This document shows, one piece after another, positions 1-8,851 of a DNA stretch of 64,000 bases. Source of the stretch: Undibacterium cyanobacteriorum (lineage in GTDB: Bacteria; Pseudomonadota; Gammaproteobacteria; Burkholderiales; Burkholderiaceae_D); NCBI RefSeq assembly GCF_031326225.1, contig NZ_CP133720.1, forward strand, positions 4,464,001 through 4,528,000, given 5' to 3'. A program made the translations under genes and the position numbers. Under the pieces are notes generated by a model that saw nothing but the letters and a program-made list of their open reading frames with translations, had not been told where the DNA came from and made no database searches. Numbering within the stretch: the stretch's first letter is position 1; every line of letters starts with the position of its first letter.

Positions 1-1940
1 AGACTTATTATTGCAGCGGTGATGCAGCAGCGGCTGGTGGTGTGAAAAACACCGGTGGTTTCGGTCCGGATGACTGCACCATTCCAACTCCACAAATCAC
101 CGGCAGCTACAACCGCGAACGTGCTTTGTCGCAGACGGCAGACTTCGAGGCTGAATGGCATGGGCAGTCTTTGGATGCCAATTTCAAATTCGGCCATACC
201 TGGGCAAGCGGCGGTCCCGAAATGCAATTCACGATGCCGATTAAGCCTCGCCTACAAAACGCCAACGGCAGCTGGACCTTGGGTAACTACGCGAGCTCCT
301 GGAGTACGGTTGGCACGCCAAGTATGAGCTTCTCACCTGAGCTGATGGCAAACTTGCAGAAGGGTATAGGCGAGATCGATCTAGGTTCCACCTCATCGTC
401 GTGGACCAAGAACGGCACACAACAAAAATACGCACAAGCCGATTTCACATGGCAGGCGGACAGTGATTGGCTTGAATCATTGCAGTTTGGTGGTAAGTTA
501 CGTGATGGCGGTACCCATCGTAGCACTGGCAATACCTACTGGGCCTGCAAAGGAAAAGACGCGAGCAATTACGATAATCGCTTCCAAGCCGGTTGCGATG
601 CCAGCGCCAATAAATTCCAAGCGAGCTATCTGTATCCAAACTCCCTCGGAGATATCGCCGGTGGTTTTACAGCCAGCGCTTTCCCTGCCATCAATTACGC
701 GGCCTACATCGATCACTTGAATCAAACGTATGGGACTATGCAAACCCGCAACGAGGACAATTTTGTCTATAACGTCAGCGAGAAAATCAGTGCGGCCTAT
801 TTGCAGGCCAACATCAAGACCACGCATTTGCGCGGTAATGTCGGTTTGCGCCTCGTCAAAACGAAACAACATGCCGACTCTACCGATCAAGTCGATTACT
901 ACAACGACTATTTTTACAATGGTAGCAACGGCACGCCTGCGCCATGCCGCGCGGGTGGCCTTCCAGCACTCGGTGCACCAGCGGGTTCGGGTTGCGTCAG
1001 TGGCTTCACGACCTTACCTGATAGCACGGCACATACCTCGTCGTTTGTGGTCAGTTCTTTAGATCGCAGCTACACCGATGTCCTACCAAGTATTAACCTC
1101 GCCTACGATTTATCGAATACTTTATTGCTGCGCGCAGCGGCCTCCAAAGTTGTGGCCCGTCCTAGTTACGGAGATATTGCCTTACCCGGCAACTTGTCTT
1201 ACTACAGCCAAGAGTATGTGAACGATCGTCGTTTAATCGGTGGTGGTGATCAACAAGGTTGGTTTGGTTCCGGCAGTAATAAGGCCTTGGAACCCTACAA
1301 GGCCGCGCAATTTGATCTCGGCTTAGAATGGTATTTGCAACGTGGTTCTATCGTCGGCGCTGGTCTGTTCCGCAAAAACGTCAGCAACTTCTCGGTGCCA
1401 GTCGTGCTCACCGTGCCTTTGAATGTGGGCGGCAATGCGGTAACGGTGCAGAACTATTCCACTACCGCCGGTGGTCGCGATGCAGTATCACAAGGATTGG
1501 AATTGTATGCGCAACATACCTGGAATTCCGGTGTCGGTGTGCAAGCCAACTACACCTACAACCAAACCAATCAAGCAGCGATCACATTGGGTAATGGCAA
1601 AGTCATTGGTAAGTCACCGTTGGTCGGCAGTGCCCGCAATCAAGCCAACCTGACCGTGTTCTATAGCAATGATCAGTACTTAGTGCGCGCTTCCTACAAT
1701 CGCCGTGGTGAAGTGGTTGGTGGTTTAGTCAACGGCCTCAATGTGTATCAAGAACCGTATAGTCAATTGGATTTGAATGCAGCGTACAACTTCAATCCAC
1801 AACTGAGTTTGACCTTTGCCGTGCTTAACCTGACTAAGGCGGAATCTCGCTCGCATTTAGGCAACGACACCAAAGATCGCTTTTACTCAAGTGGCTATGC
1901 AGGTCGCGTCGCCTATGCGGGTTTGAATTATAAGTTTTAA
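1..1940 (+). CDS. TonB-dependent receptor, C-terminal part (5' end outside window)
   Basis: The reading frame is open to the left window edge, so the signal peptide and most or all of the plug lie upstream. The visible part (about 646 residues) is beta-barrel: alternating aromatic/polar strands, the segment RAAASKVVARPSYGDIA typical of the TonB-Xanth-Caul receptor subfamily, and the C-terminal strand YAGLNYKF ending in Phe, the outer-membrane assembly signal. Family members move substrates too large for porins across the outer membrane using TonB energy. The next gene on the same strand is a halogenase-like flavoprotein 347 bp away, an arrangement repeated at 42972-45668 / 41185-42699. The substrate cannot be read from the sequence; an oligosaccharide is inferred from the rest of the window. 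Confidence 0.9.
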   Translation, partial: TYYCSGDAAAAGGVKNTGGFGPDDCTIPTPQITGSYNRERALSQTADFEAEWHGQSLDANFKFGHTWASGGPEMQFTMPIKPRLQNANGSWTLGNYASSWSTVGTPSMSFSPELMANLQKGIGEIDLGSTSSSWTKNGTQQKYAQADFTWQADSDWLESLQFGGKLRDGGTHRSTGNTYWACKGKDASNYDNRFQAGCDASANKFQASYLYPNSLGDIAGGFTASAFPAINYAAYIDHLNQTYGTMQTRNEDNFVYNVSEKISAAYLQANIKTTHLRGNVGLRLVKTKQHADSTDQVDYYNDYFYNGSNGTPAPCRAGGLPALGAPAGSGCVSGFTTLPDSTAHTSSFVVSSLDRSYTDVLPSINLAYDLSNTLLLRAAASKVVARPSYGDIALPGNLSYYSQEYVNDRRLIGGGDQQGWFGSGSNKALEPYKAAQFDLGLEWYLQRGSIVGAGLFRKNVSNFSVPVVLTVPLNVGGNAVTVQNYSTTAGGRDAVSQGLELYAQHTWNSGVGVQANYTYNQTNQAAITLGNGKVIGKSPLVGSARNQANLTVFYSNDQYLVRASYNRRGEVVGGLVNGLNVYQEPYSQLDLNAAYNFNPQLSLTFAVLNLTKAESRSHLGNDTKDRFYSSGYAGRVAYAGLNYKF

Positions 1941-2287
1941 GCCTCGATTCAATAATCACCTTGAAGACTGAGCTTTAAGCGAAAGGTAAATCGCATCTAT
2001 AAACGAATTGACAGCAGCACTTCAAATGCTAAGAAGTGCTGCTGTTTTCCACTTTAAATATCACAACGCACTTGATGTGCATCTTCAACACTATCAGGAG
2101 AGGTTTGGAACCAGCGTCGTTTTGTAGAGCAGTGTCTTGAGATTTCTCCCCACAGGAAAAGCGTTCAGCCCCACCATCATGAACGCGATCACACAACATT
2201 GCGATACAAACTTCCCCCAAGCCCAGACTTCTCCTGCTAGTGCTGAACAAAGCAGCCAAACACTTCAAACAAAAAACGAGACACACG

Positions 2288-3796
2288 ATGAATCAACGCA
2301 TCAACAATATCACCATCGTCGGTGGCGGCAGCGCAGGTTGGATGGCCGCTGCAACGCTCGCCACTTACCTCGGCAAAGGCAGTTGTATTCGTTTAGTCGA
2401 GTCCGAGGAAATTGGCATCGTCGGTGTCGGCGAAGCCAGCGTGCCGCATATCCGGCAATTCAATGGCCAGTGGCTCGGTATCGATGAAATCGAATTTATT
2501 CGTCGCACCCAAGCCACCGCCAAACTCGGCATTCAGTTCAACAACTGGGGCAAAATCGGCGATAGCTATATTCATGGTTTTGGCGCGATTGGCCGCTCAA
2601 TCGGGCCCCTGCCATTTCATCAATTTTGGTTGAAACTCTTTTTGGCGGGCCGCGCTGCGCCGATTGGTGACTATTCACCACAAACCGTGATGGCACCACG
2701 CCACAAATTCGTCCCACGCGACCGCAACGCAGCGCCCGATTCGCCGTTCGCTGACATCGCCTACGCCTATCATTTCGATGCCACTTTGTACGCGCGATTT
2801 TTGCGTGAACTGGCCGAGAGCCGTGGCGTACAACGCATCGAAGGCATGGTCGTCGAAGTCAAACAACACGAGCGTGACGGTGACATCGCCGCACTCGTAC
2901 TCGACAATGGCACGCAAGTCGAAGGTGATTTCTTTATCGATTGCTCGGGGTTTCATGGCCTCCTGATTGAACAAACCCTCAAAACAGGTTACCACGATTG
3001 GAGCCATTGGCTACCTTGCGATCGCGCCCAGGCCGCGCCCAGTGAAAGCGTGACGCCACTCACGCCCTACACGCGCGCCACCGCACAAACGGCGGGCTGG
3101 CAGTGGCGCATACCGCTACAACATCGCATCGGCAATGGCTATGTGTATTCCAGTCAGTATCTCAGCGACGACGAAGCCTGTGCGACACTATTAAGCAACC
3201 TCGACGGTAAAGCGCTCGCCGAACCACGTCTACTGCGTTTCACTACTGGCATGCGCAAACAATTTTGGAATAAGAATGTGGTCGCCATTGGTTTAGCTGG
3301 CGGCTTTCTCGAACCTTTAGAATCGACCAGCATCTACCTCGCACAAACCGGCATCACGCGTTTGTTAAGCCTGTTTCCACAACAAGAGATCAACCCCGCC
3401 CTGCGCGAACGCTACAACGCCGACACCGCGTTTGAATACGAACGCGTGCGCGACTTTTTAATCCTGCACTACCACGCCACCCAACGCGACGACAGTCCCT
3501 TTTGGAACTACTGCCGCACCATGCCAATTCCCGATAGCCTACGCGATGCCATCGCTCTCTTCCGCACCGATGGCCGCTATTTCCGCAACGGCGAAGACTT
3601 CTTCGCTCTACCGAGTTGGGTTCAAGTCATGCTCGGCCAAGGCATCATCCCAAAAAGCTACCACCCCATCGTCGACGAAATGCCCGAGGAGAGATTGATT
3701 GATCAGGTCGAAGGCATGCGAAGCATGTTACTGCAGGCGACCGAGTCGATGCCGACCCATGCGGAATGGGTGGAGCGGTATTGGAAGGCTGGGTAA
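2288..3796 (+). CDS. flavin-dependent (tryptophan) halogenase-family protein, copy 1
   Basis: 502 residues from the ATG at 2288, which has GAG about 8 bases upstream; a longer frame from 2240 lacks a convincing ribosome site. Seen: N-terminal FAD-binding VGGGSAGW (residues 11-18), Lys79 in TAKLGIQF (same position as the catalytic lysine of PrnA/RebH), the halogenase signature WQWRIP, and EPLESTSI carrying the second conserved catalytic acid. Known family chemistry: reduced FAD and O2 give hypohalous acid, which the lysine steers onto an aromatic substrate. Relatives from Brevundimonas and Xanthomonas encoded beside TonB receptors halogenate indole in vitro, but their natural substrate is unknown. 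It follows a TonB receptor here. It is the most divergent of the three copies in the window. Halogenation is inferred, not shown. Confidence 0.9.
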   Translation: MNQRINNITIVGGGSAGWMAAATLATYLGKGSCIRLVESEEIGIVGVGEASVPHIRQFNGQWLGIDEIEFIRRTQATAKLGIQFNNWGKIGDSYIHGFGAIGRSIGPLPFHQFWLKLFLAGRAAPIGDYSPQTVMAPRHKFVPRDRNAAPDSPFADIAYAYHFDATLYARFLRELAESRGVQRIEGMVVEVKQHERDGDIAALVLDNGTQVEGDFFIDCSGFHGLLIEQTLKTGYHDWSHWLPCDRAQAAPSESVTPLTPYTRATAQTAGWQWRIPLQHRIGNGYVYSSQYLSDDEACATLLSNLDGKALAEPRLLRFTTGMRKQFWNKNVVAIGLAGGFLEPLESTSIYLAQTGITRLLSLFPQQEINPALRERYNADTAFEYERVRDFLILHYHATQRDDSPFWNYCRTMPIPDSLRDAIALFRTDGRYFRNGEDFFALPSWVQVMLGQGIIPKSYHPIVDEMPEERLIDQVEGMRSMLLQATESMPTHAEWVERYWKAG

Positions 3797-3918
3797 ATGG
3801 CCCAGGCTTAGTAATCAACACTTAGGCAATAGAGCTGGCTTCAAGACGTATTATCCAATGCGATAAACCAGCCACTTCACGTGATTTTGGGGCTATCAAG
3901 CAATCGAAACAACGGCAT

Positions 3919-3933
3919 TCGAAACGGTTTCGA
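3919..3933. promoter_or_regulatory. perfect 15-bp palindrome TCGAAACGGTTTCGA
   Basis: Perfect inverted repeat centred at 3926 in the gap between the halogenase and the antiporter gene. It resembles LacI-family operators in its GAAAC/GTTTC arms but lacks the TGG/CCA ends of the six better sites in this window. It could be an operator for another LacI member or chance in AT-rich DNA. Confidence 0.3.
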
Positions 3934-4047
3934 TTCTTATTTATTTTTTATTTAATTTCGAATAAAATCGCATTGGGTGCCCATTTATCGGAATGCGGCA
4001 GGGATAGCGAAGGTCGGGCCGCCTCGCACTTTCTGTCACTCATTCAA

Positions 4048-4329
4048 ATGGAAAAGCTCTCAATAGCCTCTATGGTCGCGGGCTATCTCGCGACACTCTT
4101 CATATACTTCCTATCCTTCATTTCGTTCCTCCGTATAGTGCGGGATTATCTCGGTATTTGGATTTTATCGAGGAAAATCCAAGTCTCAATCGGTATATTC
4201 ATTATCGGGTTCGAGATCAATCACGACTTTTTGCGTTCACCGAAACAAGAAGTGCTTGGATTGGAAATCGATACAGATTCATCATCGTTCATCAGTTCGC
4301 TGATTGAAATGATCTACCAACATTTGTGA
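4048..4329 (+). CDS. doubtful small hydrophobic ORF
   Basis: 93 codons from an ATG (the frame can be extended to a TTG at 3973). The first half is hydrophobic and could form one or two membrane segments. No family is recognised, there is no clear ribosome binding site, and base use looks non-coding. It lies in the 620-bp gap 3797-4416, where otherwise I see only the palindrome near 3926. More likely decayed or spurious than a working gene. Confidence 0.2.
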   Translation: MEKLSIASMVAGYLATLFIYFLSFISFLRIVRDYLGIWILSRKIQVSIGIFIIGFEINHDFLRSPKQEVLGLEIDTDSSSFISSLIEMIYQHL

Positions 4330-4416
4330 ACCACAAATCTGTTGTCGAAACGCGTGAACATTCGGAAAAATCAGATAACTAGTCGTTTTTCATAATTAAT
4401 TTCAAGAGTCATTCAC

Positions 4417-5607
4417 ATGGAAACACATATCGAGCGCATTGAATTTTTGTTGCTTTTAGCGGCCGTGGTAGCGATGCTTGCACGTCGCTTTCGGTTCCCC
4501 TACACAGTCGGCTTGCTATTCGCTGGCATTGGTTTGACCCTACTGCCGATTTCCCCTGGGATTGAATTAACCAAAGAACTCATTTTCTCCGCACTGCTGC
4601 CACCACTTATCTTCGAAGCCGCGATCGCTTTGAAGTGGAGCGAACTGCGCAAGGTACTCCCGGTCGTTCTATTATTGGCGAGTGTGGGATTGATTTTGTC
4701 CGCGTTGGTGACGGCGGCGGGCATGTACTGGTTATTAGGCTGGCCACCAATTTCCGCAGCTATTTTTGGCGTGCTAATCGCAGCGACTGACCCTGTTTCT
4801 GTGATCGCAACGTTCAAGGAAGCGGGTGTAAAAGGAAAATTGCGGATCTTAGTGGAATCGGAGAGCCTCTTTAATGACGGCACTGCGGCAGTTTTATTTG
4901 GCTTAGTGTTAGCATTTGCTGCTGGCAATGCTCCGACTACTTTAGGACTGACTTTGAACGCACTGTCGGTTATCGGTGGTGGCGTCGCCTGTGGCGTGAT
5001 CATCGCTTTTGTCACGCTATACCTCGCGGGAAAAACCCGCGATCATTTAGTCGAGTTAACACTTACGACCGTGGCCGCCTATAGTTCTTTCTTAGTTGCC
5101 GAACATTTCCATTGGTCGGGAGTGCTGGCGACACTCTGTGCAGGCCTCATTATTGGGAACCGTGGTCATCTCGGTGCAATCACCGAAAAAGGTCATGAAT
5201 CAGTTGAGGCGTTTTGGGAGTTCGCAGCGTTTGTCGCCAACTCTCTCATTTTCATTTTGATCGGAGTCTACGAAGCGAAGCAATCATTCTCAGCGCTACT
5301 TATCCCTGCGGTCGTGGCGATTCTATTCGTACTCATAGGACGCGCTGTCGCCATCTACCCATTGGCCGCACTGATCAAGAACAGCGGCCAACGTATTTCG
5401 ATGGCACATCAACATATCTTGGTCTGGGGCGGTTTAAGAGGAGCTTTAGCCTTGGCCCTCTCACTTGGTCTCCCGGAAAGCATCCCCTATCGCGCAGAAA
5501 TTGTGACGATGGCCTTTGCGGTAGTAGCATTTTCTGTAGTTGTGCAAGGTCTCACAATGACGCCTCTTATGAGAAAACTGAATCTCATCGGGAATCCTGA
5601 TTCATAG
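4417..5607 (+). CDS. Na+/H+ antiporter, CPA1 (NhaP/YjcE-like) family
   Basis: 396 residues with about 11-12 hydrophobic segments and almost no cytoplasmic tail. Diagnostic motifs: PPLIFEAA in an early helix, ATDPVSV (the transport-site Asp of CPA1 exchangers), ESLFNDG, and WGGLRGALALAL near the C-terminus. CPA1 members exchange Na+ (or K+) for H+ across the inner membrane for pH and salt homeostasis. Bacterial homologues often carry a C-terminal RCK/TrkA extension; this one stops right after the membrane domain. It stands alone, with no shared operon. Ion specificity cannot be told from sequence. Confidence 0.92.
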   Translation: METHIERIEFLLLLAAVVAMLARRFRFPYTVGLLFAGIGLTLLPISPGIELTKELIFSALLPPLIFEAAIALKWSELRKVLPVVLLLASVGLILSALVTAAGMYWLLGWPPISAAIFGVLIAATDPVSVIATFKEAGVKGKLRILVESESLFNDGTAAVLFGLVLAFAAGNAPTTLGLTLNALSVIGGGVACGVIIAFVTLYLAGKTRDHLVELTLTTVAAYSSFLVAEHFHWSGVLATLCAGLIIGNRGHLGAITEKGHESVEAFWEFAAFVANSLIFILIGVYEAKQSFSALLIPAVVAILFVLIGRAVAIYPLAALIKNSGQRISMAHQHILVWGGLRGALALALSLGLPESIPYRAEIVTMAFAVVAFSVVVQGLTMTPLMRKLNLIGNPDS

Positions 5608-5706
5608 ATTGGAATTTACAACGGACATTTGTCTTGTGGCTTATTCCTTAGAATCAGATTTAATCGATTCAATAGTCGGCTCAAAGACTCGATCATTTAG
5701 ATCATT

Positions 5707-5745
5707 GGACACCCACCCAGAATATTTCTTCTTGAAGTGGATGCC
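5707..5745. repeat. short hairpin mini-element with GGACACCCAC end
   Basis: Begins GGACACCCACC and ends AAGTGGATGCC, an imperfect inverted pair. It is a deleted relative of the element at 12809-12872, whose ends are GGACACCCAC and AAGTGGGTGTC. The same end motif occurs at the right end of both RAYT elements, which suggests a non-autonomous derivative mobilised by the same transposase. Confidence 0.55.
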
Positions 5746-5812
5746 TCTTCGATTGTCGATTCGTCATACTGGAGCAAATGTTGCTCCAACTAGAAATGAT
5801 GGGAAATCCGAG

Positions 5813-5965
5813 ATGCCTAAAAAAACATGGGAACAATTAGTCAAAGAGGCTTTCACAAAACCTTTCGATGAAAGATACAAGGAATTTACTCGAAAAGAAA
5901 AAATCGCATATTGGATATTTACCGGACTAATTTTTTCACTCGTACTATTAGCGTGGATAGATTAG
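5813..5965 (+). CDS. small single-pass membrane protein, hypothetical
   Basis: 50 residues from the ATG at 5813, preceded by GGGAAA. The frame stays open back to 5609, but that upstream part runs through the hairpin repeat at 5707-5745 and is unlikely to be coding. The N-terminal half is basic and charged (MPKKTWEQL...FDERYKEFTRKEK); the C-terminal half is one membrane helix (IAYWIFTGLIFSLVLLAWI) ending in Asp. No family recognised. Codon 51, the stop, overlaps the start of the 141-bp terminator repeat, which would end its transcript. Confidence 0.5.
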   Translation: MPKKTWEQLVKEAFTKPFDERYKEFTRKEKIAYWIFTGLIFSLVLLAWID

Positions 5966-6101
5966 ACCAGACACCCAGTCAAAAAAGCAATAAAAATCAA
6001 TATTAGTTCTTCCCATTAGCATCTGCAAAAAACAAAAGCGAGCCACAGCTCGCTTTCGTCTAACATAAAGCACTTCCAATTGAGTGCCTCTCCAAAATTT
6101 T
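5961..6101. repeat. 141-bp terminator-bearing repeat, copy R1
   Basis: Nearly identical to 7372-7512 (a few substitutions) and related to copies at 9286, 10121, 11671, 12673 and 13767. It carries a perfect hairpin AAAGCGAGC-CACA-GCTCGCTTT at 6035-6056 that can end transcription on either strand. It starts with AGACACCCAGTCAAAAAAGC, which resembles the right end of the RAYT elements (GACACCCA..TCAAAAAGCAATA). Confidence 0.85.
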
Positions 6102-6117
6102 CGTTTAACGCCACCCA

Positions 6118-6185
6118 CATTCGTACGAATACGCTGTCGCTATTCGTACCTACTGTCAATCGGCTTTATCGGAGCTACGCGGGCT
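6118..6185. repeat. REP-like palindromic repeat, copy 1
   Basis: About 68 bp, with a hairpin whose arms are ACGAATA and TATTCGT around CGCTGTCGC, followed by a conserved tail ending GGAGCTACGCGGGCT. Related copies at 7272 (inverted), 10204, 11802 and 13058. It lies about 10 bp beyond the stop codon of the leftward gene at 6195. Confidence 0.8.
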
Positions 6186-6194
6186 GCCGCTTCT

Positions 6195-7217
6195 TCACGA
6201 AGTACGTGCCAAAAGTTTTTCAACAAGATTACTTAACTCTACGCTTTCAGAACCTCCTGGTGCGCATTGTTTCAAATAGAGGCTTGCAACATACTTGACC
6301 TGATCCGGGAAAACTAGGTGGGTCAAGGCCAAGATGTTTTCAGAGAAAGGAAGAGGCACCTGCTTGTATTTGTCATCGTGATCAATCGTTGAATAGATAC
6401 TTTTCAAATCGGTCAACTTATTCAAAAACGGCACAATTTTCTCGCTCGTTAAGGACTTAATGTCCGTCACGACTGCCTCCAATTCCACTTCGTTTTCTGC
6501 TCTAAATTCGCGATAGTCGCCGGTGAAAAAACGAACGAAAAATGGGAGTGAAGATTTTGAACAATCTTCACCAGTAACTTCCCCTAGGAGTTTGATAACT
6601 GCATCAATTGACAGTCGAAAATTGAAATAGATGTAGATCTCACCATAGCTCTTTTTCTCCAAGCCTATCCTGAAGTACTGCCTTCCATAAGAGACATCTC
6701 GATTGAATCTCAATTCTTTTTTCGACCAAACAAATCCCAAAGGCGTCAATATCGGCGTTAAGGCTTCGACGAGATTAGTCAGTACCCTAGCCTTGGTCAG
6801 TTGTTCTTCAGCTGCTTGAGTTTCTATCGCAGCGATAAATTCAGCCGCTTCAACGCTGTCCGGAAAGTAAACGACATCTGATTGTGGATCCACGACCTTT
6901 AAATTCAAAGGCGCAGCGAACGTCAGAATGTCGGCCATCACCTTCTCTTCGTTCCGATTAATGTTGAGCGCCGCGATCTTCTGGCCGAAGTTATGAATCA
7001 AGGGACCATCGCCCCATACACACTCATCTAATTCGTCATCATCAAAGGTGGAGATGCAGGGATATTTTTGCACTAGCTGTTGATACAGAGTACCCAATGC
7101 CTCACCGGGCCCCACTCGATGATGCGCCTCGACCTCGATCAACTGATCAATCAAATTGTTACGTTGCTGCGCATCACTCGGTAAAGCTGCGTCAATAATT
7201 TGAATAATGAAACTCAT
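6195..7217 (-). CDS. hypothetical protein with immunity-like two-domain layout
   Basis: 340 residues, no signal peptide or membrane segment, so cytoplasmic. The N-terminal 125 residues match a widespread unnamed domain I recognise by the pattern LxxKYPCxS...DDDELDECVWGDGPLIHNFG followed by a VVDPQSDVVYFPDS-type strand. Around residues 150-215 there is a second domain with TPILTPLGFVWSKKELRFNR and YGRQYFRIGLE, resembling DUF4304. Such modules occur near polymorphic-toxin and Hint proteins as single or fused immunity proteins, and two Hint proteins lie 4-7 kb away. Immunity is inference. The ribosome site is weak, and base use is AT-richer than in the flanking sugar genes. Confidence 0.75.
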   Translation of the reverse strand: MSFIIQIIDAALPSDAQQRNNLIDQLIEVEAHHRVGPGEALGTLYQQLVQKYPCISTFDDDELDECVWGDGPLIHNFGQKIAALNINRNEEKVMADILTFAAPLNLKVVDPQSDVVYFPDSVEAAEFIAAIETQAAEEQLTKARVLTNLVEALTPILTPLGFVWSKKELRFNRDVSYGRQYFRIGLEKKSYGEIYIYFNFRLSIDAVIKLLGEVTGEDCSKSSLPFFVRFFTGDYREFRAENEVELEAVVTDIKSLTSEKIVPFLNKLTDLKSIYSTIDHDDKYKQVPLPFSENILALTHLVFPDQVKYVASLYLKQCAPGGSESVELSNLVEKLLARTS

Positions 7218-7218
7218 A

Positions 7219-7361
7219 GAATGACTGATGTTGGTTTATGGATAGATCGAGAAATTTGCCTTAGCCAGTAGCCAGCCGGTAGGTACGAATAGCGTCAGCG
7301 TATTCGTACGAATGCGGGCGATGCTAAACAACAATCGAAGAATGACAGATGTTGGATTATG
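7219..7361. repeat. imperfect direct repeat enclosing an inverted REP copy
   Basis: AGAATGACTGATGTTGG near 7219 recurs as AGAATGACAGATGTTGG near 7339, about 120 bp apart. Between them, at 7272-7314, sits a REP-like palindrome in the orientation opposite to the other copies. This looks like insertion of a REP into a duplicated 5' flank of the gene at 6195-7217. The remainder of the gap 7218-7731 is filled by repeat R2 and the RAYT left end. Confidence 0.6.
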
Positions 7362-7371
7362 GCTTATCAAG

Positions 7372-7512
7372 ATTAGACCAGACACCCAGTCAAAAAAGCA
7401 ATAAAAATCAATATTAGTTCTTCCCATTAGCATCTACAAAAAACAAAAGCGAGCCACAGCTCGCTTTCGTCCAACATAAAGCGCTTCCAATTGAGTCCCT
7501 CTCCAAAATTTT
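7372..7512. repeat. 141-bp terminator-bearing repeat, copy R2
   Basis: Near-identical copy of 5961-6101, with hairpin AAAGCGAGC-CACA-GCTCGCTTT at 7446-7467. It abuts the left end of the first RAYT element. Confidence 0.85.
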
Positions 7513-7514
7513 GA

Positions 7515-8851
7515 AAACCAATGGACATCCAATCCAAATAATACACAAAAAATAAGCGAGAACTCAGCTCGCTTTTATCACCATTTTTACACAAAACCAC
7601 ACCAACACCAACGATCTCAACACCTTAAGATTCTCACTCACCTAAAGTCGATCAACAATGCTCGTCGTTTGGACAAGCTCTCCTTTTTTATTTTGGAATC
7701 ACGTAGTAGATAAGTGCAAGCGCACACAGCATCATGTGCAAACCGGCATCGCGACTCCAATCACACAACGTTTCTTTAAATGCTCAGCATAGGCACGTAA
7801 GTGCTCGACCTGTGCAATTGCTGTTCCACGCGTCATCGCTTTGGCGCGCGTCGCCTTGATAAACTCTTCTGGTGTAAAACCAAGACGATTCAAGATCGGT
7901 GGAACGCGTTGCGACATCGCATGCTTTTTATCGCTGCGTACGATGCGTGCTGCCCAATCGACGAGTTCGATGTAATCACGTGCGGTGCATGGTAGACCTT
8001 GGGCCGGTGCGACGCTGAGTGAATTGCCAAATGGGTGAAGTGGAATTTTGTTCGCCTTTGCGAGCGTTGAAGCTGCTGTTGATTTCTGCCGTTTTGCTCT
8101 GGGCTTTTTGAGATCTTGCAAGCGTTGTTGAATAGACGTGTAATCCGAATTCTCAGGCAAATCGGCAATGCCTGCACGTATCGGATTGAGATCAACATAG
8201 GCACAACAAGCGAGCAACCCTGCTTCATCTAAAATTGCTTGGCTCTTAAACCGCCCTTCCCAAAACCTGCCAGTGCATTGATCTTCTGCATTCGCGCGGC
8301 GTGCGATCGATTCATTCAAACAGCGCATAAACCAAGAGATATCGTAAAGCCGTGTGCGAAGTTGTTCGACCAACTCATCCGCAACCCGTTTTGTCGCGGC
8401 ATCTTGATGTTTGCCTTGCATGAGCTGGTCAAGAATGTAGGGCAAATTAAACAAACGAGACCAGCGTCCTAGCACTTCAGTTTGACTCATCTGCTCCGCA
8501 CGTTCACGATCGACATGCAGCACCACATGGTAATGGTTAGACATGACTGCATACGCGCACACCGACATCGTAAACACCTCAGAGAGCTCAGCCAAGCGCT
8601 CCACTACCCAGGCTTTCCGATGTGAGAAATCTCGCCCAGAGAAATGATCTTTCCCCCACAAGAAAGCACGACGAACACAGCGCCCTATGCAGTGATAATA
8701 CGGTGTCGCCTCCAAAGAGACGTAACGACTACGCGCCATCGGCATCAGCCACCTCCTTCGTTTGAGAAGAAAAACAGTGGCTTTAGCTTAGGTTAATGAT
8801 TATTAAATTGCAAGAGAATTTAATAATTTATTGCTTTTTGAAGTGGGTGTC
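7515..8851 (-). mobile_element. RAYT element, copy A (1337 bp)
   Basis: Direct copy of 10324-11660, exactly the same length, at about 95 % identity by eye. Both copies run from AAACCAATGGACATCC to ATGGGTGTC/GTGGGTGTC. The ends form imperfect inverted termini, GGACATCCA on the left and GGACACCCA read inward from the right. Inside the left end is a GCGAG...CTCGC hairpin, then the leftward transposase gene. The unit extends well beyond the coding region, so it moved or was duplicated as one element. Confidence 0.8.
7732..8745 (-). CDS. REP-associated tyrosine transposase (Y1/IS200-like HUH), copy A
   Basis: 337 residues; ATG at 8745 preceded by AAGGAGGTG at good spacing. Y1-transposase fold: HUH motif His71-Tyr72-His73 in SNHYHVVLH, and catalytic Tyr183 in CAYVDLNPIRAG, the usual RAYT context. 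A conserved WEGRFKSQAIL lies before the tyrosine. RAYTs are single-strand-processing HUH enzymes related to IS200 TnpA that recognise REP hairpins and usually occur as one domesticated gene per genome. Two intact copies within 3 kb, amid REP-like palindromes, suggest recent activity. It is longer than most RAYTs because of a C-terminal extension of about 130 residues. Confidence 0.92.
   Translation of the reverse strand: MPMARSRYVSLEATPYYHCIGRCVRRAFLWGKDHFSGRDFSHRKAWVVERLAELSEVFTMSVCAYAVMSNHYHVVLHVDRERAEQMSQTEVLGRWSRLFNLPYILDQLMQGKHQDAATKRVADELVEQLRTRLYDISWFMRCLNESIARRANAEDQCTGRFWEGRFKSQAILDEAGLLACCAYVDLNPIRAGIADLPENSDYTSIQQRLQDLKKPRAKRQKSTAASTLAKANKIPLHPFGNSLSVAPAQGLPCTARDYIELVDWAARIVRSDKKHAMSQRVPPILNRLGFTPEEFIKATRAKAMTRGTAIAQVEHLRAYAEHLKKRCVIGVAMPVCT

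Noticed and set aside
3919..3933. Seventh member of the LacI operator set
   Set aside because: Arms read TCGAAAC instead of TGGAAAC and no glucan gene starts nearby; listed separately at low confidence.
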